A DNA stretch of 9,594 nucleotides from an uncultured Collinsella sp. (GTDB lineage: Bacteria; Actinomycetota; Coriobacteriia; Coriobacteriales; Coriobacteriaceae): contig CABUUB010000064.1 of NCBI GenBank assembly GCA_902494625.1, positions 1 to 9,594 on the forward strand, written 5' to 3'. The notes below the pieces were generated by a model. The model ran no database searches, had not been told where the DNA came from, and worked only from the letters and a program-made list of their open reading frames with translations. The position numbers and the translations under genes were made by a program. Within the stretch, counting starts at the first letter, position 1; each line of letters starts with the position of its first letter. Positions 5,816 through 9,594 of this stretch are shown here, one piece after another.

Positions 5816-5843
5816 TTGGCACCGCGCCCGGGACAACTACAAT
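5816..5843 (+). promoter_or_regulatory. Candidate sigma-70 promoter of the metal permease
   Basis: TTGGCA (5816-5821) and TACAAT (5838-5843) are separated by 16 bases. This places transcription start near 5850 and gives a leader of about 55 bases before the permease ATG. That leader is too short for a complete yybP-ykoY manganese riboswitch, and none of its conserved bases are recognisable. Confidence 0.45.
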
Positions 5844-5905
5844 ACCCTAGTTGACCGCTAGGACTTTTACAATGCTGCCGAAAGACACGAAAGGTTCCAT
5901 CCGTC

Positions 5906-7018
5906 ATGGATTTGATGATCGATATTTTGCTCGACGCCGGCAAGGACACGTTGTCGCTGGTGCCGTTTTTGTTGGTGACGTATTTGGCTCTTGAGACCCT
6001 TGAGCACGTTGCAGGCGACCGCGTTAACGGCGCCATCAAGCGTGCCGGTACCGCGGGCCCCGTGGTTGGATCGTTGCTGGGCATGGTGCCGCAGTGCGGC
6101 TTTTCGGCCATGGCGGCCACGCTGTACGCCGGTCGCGTTGTGACGCTGGGTACCCTGGTGGCGGTGTTTCTCTCGACCTCTGACGAGATGCTGCCGCTGC
6201 TGCTTGCCGAGCAGGTTCCCATGCAGACTATGGCAATGCTTTTGGCTTCGAAGGCACTGATCGCACTGGTCACGGGTTTTATCGTGGACGCTGCCATTCG
6301 CGGCCTGCGCCGTAACGCCCGCGCGCACGCGGCGATTCGCCGCACCGTGCTGGGAACCGCGGCCAATCCTACCCATGTGAACTGCGCGCACGACGACCAC
6401 AGCGGCGGTGACATCATCGACGAGGTTGCCGAGGCGGGCGTGAGCGCCGACCACATCCATGAGCTGTGTGAGCGCGACCATTGCGGCTGCGACGAGGATG
6501 AGGACGAGCACGGGCATGGGCACGGTTACGAACACGACCATGAGCACGGCCACGAGGGCGATCATGCCCACGAGCGCGGCTGTGCTTGCGGCCATGAGCA
6601 CGGTCATTCTCACGAGGGCACGCCCCTCCTGGCAATCATCCGCAGCGCCATCTCGCACACCGTGCAGGTATCGGTATTCATTTTCCTGGTGACGCTGATT
6701 CTGGTCGCTGTGCTCGAGACCTTCGGCGAGTCCGCAATCGAGCAGTTCCTGCGCGGCAACGAGATGCTCGCTGTCCTGGGTTCGGCGCTTGTCGGGCTGA
6801 TTCCTAATTGCTCGGCCAGCGTCGTCATCACGCAACTGTACCTGGAAGGCGCGCTGCAGCTGGCCCCGATGCTCGCCGGCACGCTCATTTCCGCCGGCGT
6901 GGGCTACCTGGTGCTGTTCCGCACCAACCGCAGCGCCCGCGAAAACGTCGTGTTCCTGGTCATGATGTACGTCATCGGCGCGGGCTGGGGTCTTATCCTT
7001 TCTGCCTTTGGCCTCTAA
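5906..7018 (+). CDS. ArsP_2-type (DUF2899) metal permease, putative manganese/heavy-metal exporter, with His-rich loop
   Basis: A 370-residue polytopic membrane protein of the family annotated 'putative, 10TM heavy-metal exporter' or 'putative manganese transporter'. The N-terminal half holds the signature GMVPQCGFSAMAATLYAGR (59-77) and VFLSTSDEMLP. The C-terminal half repeats the scheme with GLIPNCSASVVITQLY (297-312) and AGTLISAGVGYLVLF, so the two halves look like an internal duplication. Between them, residues about 157-236 form a cytosolic or external loop extremely rich in His, Asp/Glu and Gly with scattered Cys (about 24 His), a likely metal-binding or sensing segment. Transported ion and direction are inferred from the family, not shown. 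A weak AAAGG lies 11 bases before the ATG; a second in-frame ATG at 5915 is possible. The gene is single, with its own candidate promoter. Confidence 0.85.
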   Translation: MDLMIDILLDAGKDTLSLVPFLLVTYLALETLEHVAGDRVNGAIKRAGTAGPVVGSLLGMVPQCGFSAMAATLYAGRVVTLGTLVAVFLSTSDEMLPLLLAEQVPMQTMAMLLASKALIALVTGFIVDAAIRGLRRNARAHAAIRRTVLGTAANPTHVNCAHDDHSGGDIIDEVAEAGVSADHIHELCERDHCGCDEDEDEHGHGHGYEHDHEHGHEGDHAHERGCACGHEHGHSHEGTPLLAIIRSAISHTVQVSVFIFLVTLILVAVLETFGESAIEQFLRGNEMLAVLGSALVGLIPNCSASVVITQLYLEGALQLAPMLAGTLISAGVGYLVLFRTNRSARENVVFLVMMYVIGAGWGLILSAFGL

Positions 7019-7127
7019 GTAGATGTTTGGGACATGCCGTAAAATCTACCGCCATGACCTGGGCGTTGGATGTGCGTCAATCTCCAAAACAAAAAGGTAG
7101 ATTTTTAGGCATGTCCCAAAAATCTAC
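7019..7127. repeat. Inverted-repeat element (MITE-like) in the convergent gap
   Basis: Two 32-base arms, 7019-7050 and 7096-7127, are reverse complements at 29 of 32 positions and enclose about 45 bases. Each arm is itself nearly palindromic (GTAGAT...ATCTAC around a GGGACATGCC core). The left arm starts one base after the permease stop. The right arm lies 5 bases from the stop of the convergent YaiI/YqxD gene. No coding capacity is seen. It may be a small non-autonomous mobile element, or a bidirectional terminator spread as a repeat. Confidence 0.65.
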
Positions 7128-7128
7128 C
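7085..7128 (-). terminator. Rho-independent terminator of the DUF308-YaiI unit
   Basis: Read on the minus strand, the perfect 11-bp stem GGTAGATTTTT / AAAAATCTACC with an 11-base loop (7128-7096) is followed at once by TTTTTGTTTTGG. It starts 5 bases after the stop codon at 7133. On the plus strand only TT follows the same hairpin, so it is weaker for the permease transcript. Confidence 0.8.
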
Positions 7129-7132
7129 TTGG

Positions 7133-7615
7133 TTAGTGCAGCAACTCGGCGAGGTTGCGTTTAAAGCGGGCGCGGTCTTCGCTGGTAAATGCCGCCGGTC
7201 CGCGAGTGCGTCCGCCGGCGCGGCGTACCTTCTTTTCCTCGTGGCGAATAAACAACTGCATGTCGATAGTCGCTTTGTCGTAGACGCGCCCGCGCACGCC
7301 GATGGCGGCGGCATCGCGCCCGAGCACCATGCTCGCCAAGCCAATGTCCTGCGTCACGACCACGTCGTCCGCCTGCAGGCGTTCGACAATGGCAAAGTCA
7401 GCGCTGTCGGCGCCCACGCTCACGTCGAGCGTCGTGACCCAAAAGCCGCGTCGCGCGTGCTCGGCATCGCGCGGGTCGTCGCGGCGAATATGCCGTTCCA
7501 GGTTTTGCGTGCTGTTGCCGGCGATAACAACGGCGACGCCCGCCCGCCGCGCGCAGTCAATCGACTCGCGCGTGACCGGGCAGGCGTCTGCATCAATAAA
7601 GAGCGTTCGTGGCAT
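7133..7615 (-). CDS. YaiI/YqxD family protein (DUF188, PIN/NYN-like fold)
   Basis: A 160-residue full-length member of the conserved family. Visible signatures are the N-terminal FIDADACPV (6-14), the acidic DVSVGADSADFAIV (64-77), VVTQDIGLAS (86-95), RGRVYDKATID (108-118) and the family's C-terminal block RTRGPAAFTSEDRARF (136-151). The fold is PIN-like with clustered acidic residues suited to metal binding. A nuclease-type role is suspected for the family, but the substrate is unknown. The ATG directly follows the TAG of the upstream DUF308 gene (TAGATG) and has no clear Shine-Dalgarno of its own, so translation is probably coupled. Confidence 0.92.
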   Translation of the reverse strand: MPRTLFIDADACPVTRESIDCARRAGVAVVIAGNSTQNLERHIRRDDPRDAEHARRGFWVTTLDVSVGADSADFAIVERLQADDVVVTQDIGLASMVLGRDAAAIGVRGRVYDKATIDMQLFIRHEEKKVRRAGGRTRGPAAFTSEDRARFKRNLAELLH

Positions 7616-8218
7616 CTAGTGCACCAGTTTGCCAAATTGAACAGCACGAACAATCAGCGTTACGCCAAACACCAGCAGCGCGGCGCCGCTAAAGATGACG
7701 AGCATCTTGGCCGACCACAGCGGATAGATAAACACGAACATGCCGGCGATGATGGAGAGTGCGCCGCTCAGGATGGCGAGGGCGCGGTTGGACGAAAGCT
7801 CGGACTCCAGAATGGACATGACACCTTCGACAATCCAGCCAAAGCCGGCCACGATAACCACCATCGTGGTGAGCGTCGCGGTCGAGAAGGCCTGGTTGCG
7901 CAGGATTATGACGCCGCCCAAGATAATGAGTAGGTTGGAGATGATGCTCGTCACGCGCCAGCCGGTGGGCAGCAGCGGCTCAAAAATGGCAGTGAACAGC
8001 CTGATGGCAGCGGTGATTACAAAGTAAAAACCCAGGACGGTCGTCAAAAAGATGAGGGACTTGGCGGGTGCAAAAAGCAGCGCGATACCAGCAATGAGCG
8101 CCACGACGCCCGTGATGGCGTAGATCCAGCGCACGGCCTTGACGGCTTTGCCCGCCATGCTTTTCTCGTCAAATCCAAACTGGCTCGATTTTTGGTCATC
8201 GTTCTTAAAGATGCCCAT
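7616..8218 (-). CDS. HdeD-like DUF308 membrane protein
   Basis: A 200-residue protein with a short hydrophilic N-terminus (1-28) and six hydrophobic segments at about 30-49, 54-76, 86-106, 112-135, 144-165 and 169-192, arranged in pairs as in the HdeD/DUF308 family. In E. coli HdeD is linked to acid resistance, but for most members the role is unknown. The start is supported by an AAAGGAG Shine-Dalgarno 5 bases before the ATG. It is the first gene of a two-gene unit with YaiI/YqxD. An IS element ends about 77 bases upstream of its start, and no convincing promoter is left in the intervening bases, so expression may have been altered by the insertion. Confidence 0.87.
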   Translation of the reverse strand: MGIFKNDDQKSSQFGFDEKSMAGKAVKAVRWIYAITGVVALIAGIALLFAPAKSLIFLTTVLGFYFVITAAIRLFTAIFEPLLPTGWRVTSIISNLLIILGGVIILRNQAFSTATLTTMVVIVAGFGWIVEGVMSILESELSSNRALAILSGALSIIAGMFVFIYPLWSAKMLVIFSGAALLVFGVTLIVRAVQFGKLVH

Positions 8219-8295
8219 AATGTCTCCTTTCCGTGCGGCGTAAGCCTTGATCGTTACAACCAGTATCGCCTAAAGGCGCTGGCGTATGGGTCGGG

Positions 8296-8323
8296 GGGGG
8301 TGCGGACAGAAAGTTGGACCGCG
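8296..8323 (+). repeat. Left terminal inverted repeat of the IS3-family element
   Basis: Matches the reverse complement of 9567-9594 at 22 of 28 positions. Its inner end merges into a GGACCGC-GGG-GCGGTCC hairpin (8316-8332), then a smaller stem (8333-8336 with 8342-8345) that places the transposase Shine-Dalgarno in its loop. Confidence 0.75.
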
Positions 8324-8347
8324 GGGCGGTCCGGACTGGAGGTCCGC

Positions 8348-9565
8348 ATGTACAGCAGGGAGAAGGTCGAGCTCTTCCTCCTGGCGACGGAGGACGGCAT
8401 GGGGCCCACCGCCGCCGCGAAGTTCGCGGGGGTCTCGGTGGGCGCGGCCAAGAAGTGGGCGACGGGGCACCTCCCGCACAGCTACACCGGGGCGCGCTGT
8501 AGAATCGTGGCGAGGAAACCGCCACGGAAGGAGGCCAGCTTGGGCCCCGACAAGTCGATCTACGCCCCGCCGGCGACCGGCCCGCTCGCCGGACTCAACG
8601 AGGACCAGATAGAGAACCTGCTGCTCAGGGCGGTGTTGGCCGACCTAAAAGCGGAAGGGTGGGACCCGGCTTCGATCTCGAACAGGAGCAAGTGCGAGCT
8701 CGGCGAGAGATTGAGGCGGGCGACCGCCCTGCCCCTCCGCTCGATCACAGGTTTCTTGAGGATATCGAAGAGCTCCTATGAGTACTGGAGGCCCCGCGTC
8801 GCCGCGCCGCGCGACCGCGACGCCGACATACGCGACCGCGTGGTGCGCATCTTCCGCGAGGGCTCGGGGTGCTGGGGGTACCGCACCGTCTGGGCGCGCC
8901 TGCGCCGCGAGGGCGTCCGGGCCAGCGAGAAGCGCGTGGCCCGCGTGATGCGCGAGGAGGGCCTCGAGGTCGTCTACAACAAGAGGCGCGCCCGGGGCTA
9001 CAGCTCCTACGCCGGCGAGGTCTCCAAGGCGCCGGAGAACCTCGTGAACAGGAGGTTCCGCGCCGACGAGCCCAACCGGCTGTGGCTCACCGACATCACC
9101 GAGTTCAGGCTCCCGGGCGGCGAGAAGGTCTACCTGAGCCCGATCGTCGACTGCTTCGACGGGATGCCCGTCGCCTGGTCGATCGGGCTGCACCCCGACA
9201 AGCGCCTCGCGAACTCGAGCCTGCTCAAGGCCTGCGCGGCGAGGCCGGCGGGCGGGCGCACGACGATCCACTCGGACCGGGGCGGCCACTACCGCTGGCC
9301 GGAGTGGATCGGGATCTGCGAGGAGAACGGCCTGGTCAGGAGCATGTCCGCGAAGGGCTGCAGCCCGGACAACTCGGCCTGCGAGGGCTTCTTCGGGCGC
9401 CTCAAGAACGAGTTCTTCCACTACAGGGACTGGGAGGGCGTGACGGCCGAGGAGTTCATGGGAAGGCTCGAGGCCTACCTCGTGTACTATCGTGAGGAGC
9501 GGATCAAGAAGTCCCTCGGGTGGCTGAGCCCGATGGAGTACCGCAGGAAGCTTGGATACGCCTAG
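8348..9565 (+). CDS. IS3-family DDE transposase, single uninterrupted ORF
   Basis: A 405-residue transposase catalysing cut-and-copy movement of the surrounding IS. The N-terminal helix-turn-helix (about 1-45, KFAGVSVGAAKKW) and a coiled or helical linker (about 84-103) correspond to OrfA. An HTH_21-type segment (about 128-150, ITGFLRISKSSYEYW) and an rve integrase core correspond to OrfB. The catalytic triad is Asp249 (WLTDITEF), Asp310 (HSDRGGHY) and Glu346 (ACEGFFGRLKNE), with the canonical 35 residues between the last two. IS3 elements usually join OrfA and OrfB by a -1 frameshift; here they are one frame. The frame is open upstream to 8192, but the start at 8348 is chosen because GGAGG lies 5 bases before it, and the longer form would run through the inverted repeat and into the DUF308 gene. 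The stop lies just inside the right repeat. It looks intact. Confidence 0.9.
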   Translation: MYSREKVELFLLATEDGMGPTAAAKFAGVSVGAAKKWATGHLPHSYTGARCRIVARKPPRKEASLGPDKSIYAPPATGPLAGLNEDQIENLLLRAVLADLKAEGWDPASISNRSKCELGERLRRATALPLRSITGFLRISKSSYEYWRPRVAAPRDRDADIRDRVVRIFREGSGCWGYRTVWARLRREGVRASEKRVARVMREEGLEVVYNKRRARGYSSYAGEVSKAPENLVNRRFRADEPNRLWLTDITEFRLPGGEKVYLSPIVDCFDGMPVAWSIGLHPDKRLANSSLLKACAARPAGGRTTIHSDRGGHYRWPEWIGICEENGLVRSMSAKGCSPDNSACEGFFGRLKNEFFHYRDWEGVTAEEFMGRLEAYLVYYREERIKKSLGWLSPMEYRRKLGYA

Positions 9566-9566
9566 G

Positions 9567-9594
9567 CGCGGTCCAAGAAATCGTCCGCACCCCC
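9567..9594 (-). repeat. Right terminal inverted repeat of the IS3-family element
   Basis: Reverse complement of the left end with the outer 12 and inner 10 bases conserved. It begins one base after the transposase stop codon and runs to the last base of the window. Confidence 0.75.

Larger units (their letters stand above)
8296..9594 (+). mobile_element. IS3-family insertion sequence, apparently complete
   Basis: The ends are 28-base inverted repeats: 8296-8323 and 9567-9594. The outer 12 bases (GGGGGTGCGGAC) and inner 10 (TTGGACCGCG) match, while the 6 between them do not. They enclose one transposase gene. The IS3-type TG...CA termini would be 8301 and 9589, with the G5/C5 outside them also inverted and so probably part of the element. 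The left G-run is 8 long, so the exact left end is uncertain. The target duplication cannot be judged because the right flank is outside the window. The insertion point lies upstream of the divergent DUF308 gene. Confidence 0.85.

Noticed and set aside
5851..5873. TTGACC and TACAAT as a promoter for the permease
   Set aside because: The spacer is only 11 bases. The TTGGCA-16-TACAAT pair just upstream is more plausible.
5844..5905. A yybP-ykoY manganese riboswitch in front of the permease
   Set aside because: The leader is only about 55-60 bases and shows none of the conserved bases of that motif.
5867..6835. A 322-codon minus-strand frame opposite the metal permease
   Set aside because: Antisense shadow of a strongly recognisable permease; its composition mirrors the His-rich loop read backwards.
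8192..8347. N-terminal extension of the transposase to an ATG at 8192
   Set aside because: It would run through the DUF308 start region and the IS left inverted repeat. The start at 8348 has a GGAGG at proper spacing.
8645..9421. A 258-codon minus-strand frame inside the IS element
   Set aside because: Shadow of the transposase DDE core, whose catalytic residues are all in the plus-strand frame.

Overview
The window reads as a stretch of high-GC actinobacterial chromosome, most likely from the Coriobacteriia (Collinsella or a close relative). This rests on GC-rich third codon positions in most genes and on general resemblance of the proteins and intergenic repeats to that group as I remember them; no database was searched.

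Left part (about 1-2880): a heavy-metal resistance operon on the minus strand. It begins with an ArsR/SmtB-type repressor that keeps a complete alpha-5 metal site, continues with a free-standing 72-residue HMA metallochaperone-like protein, and ends with a Zn/Cd/Pb P1B-2 ATPase. The ATPase has no HMA domain and starts instead with a lysine-rich tail. A near-perfect sigma-70 promoter with an operator between its -35 and -10 boxes drives the operon. Two more copies of the same operator lie just upstream of the repressor start and just upstream of the ATPase start, so the exporter appears to have its own metal-responsive control point. A convergent gene may end at the extreme left edge.

Middle part (about 2881-5734): a 344-base non-coding stretch with an inverted pair of short repeats, then a lower-GC orphan gene whose second half looks like a DUF559/Vsr-like PD-(D/E)XK nuclease fold. 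A 350-base gap follows, holding a third copy of the short repeat and a very strong GC hairpin. Next is a DEDDh 3'-5' exonuclease-family gene, also on the minus strand.

Right part (about 5735-9594): on the plus strand, an ArsP_2-type (DUF2899, 'putative manganese transporter') permease with a long histidine-rich loop. It converges on a two-gene minus-strand unit, an HdeD-like DUF308 membrane protein followed by a YaiI/YqxD (DUF188) protein, whose stop and start codons abut. A 109-base inverted-repeat element fills the convergent gap and supplies the terminator of that unit. The window ends with a complete single-ORF IS3-family element whose left end lies about 77 bases upstream of the DUF308 start and whose right inverted repeat coincides with the last base.

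The genes suggest metal homeostasis (regulated Zn/Cd export plus a second metal permease) among housekeeping genes, with signs of repeat and IS activity. I do not see a clearly new multi-gene system. The best leads are the internal operator and split HMA/ATPase arrangement, the orphan nuclease-like gene with its flanking repeats, and the 7019-7127 element.
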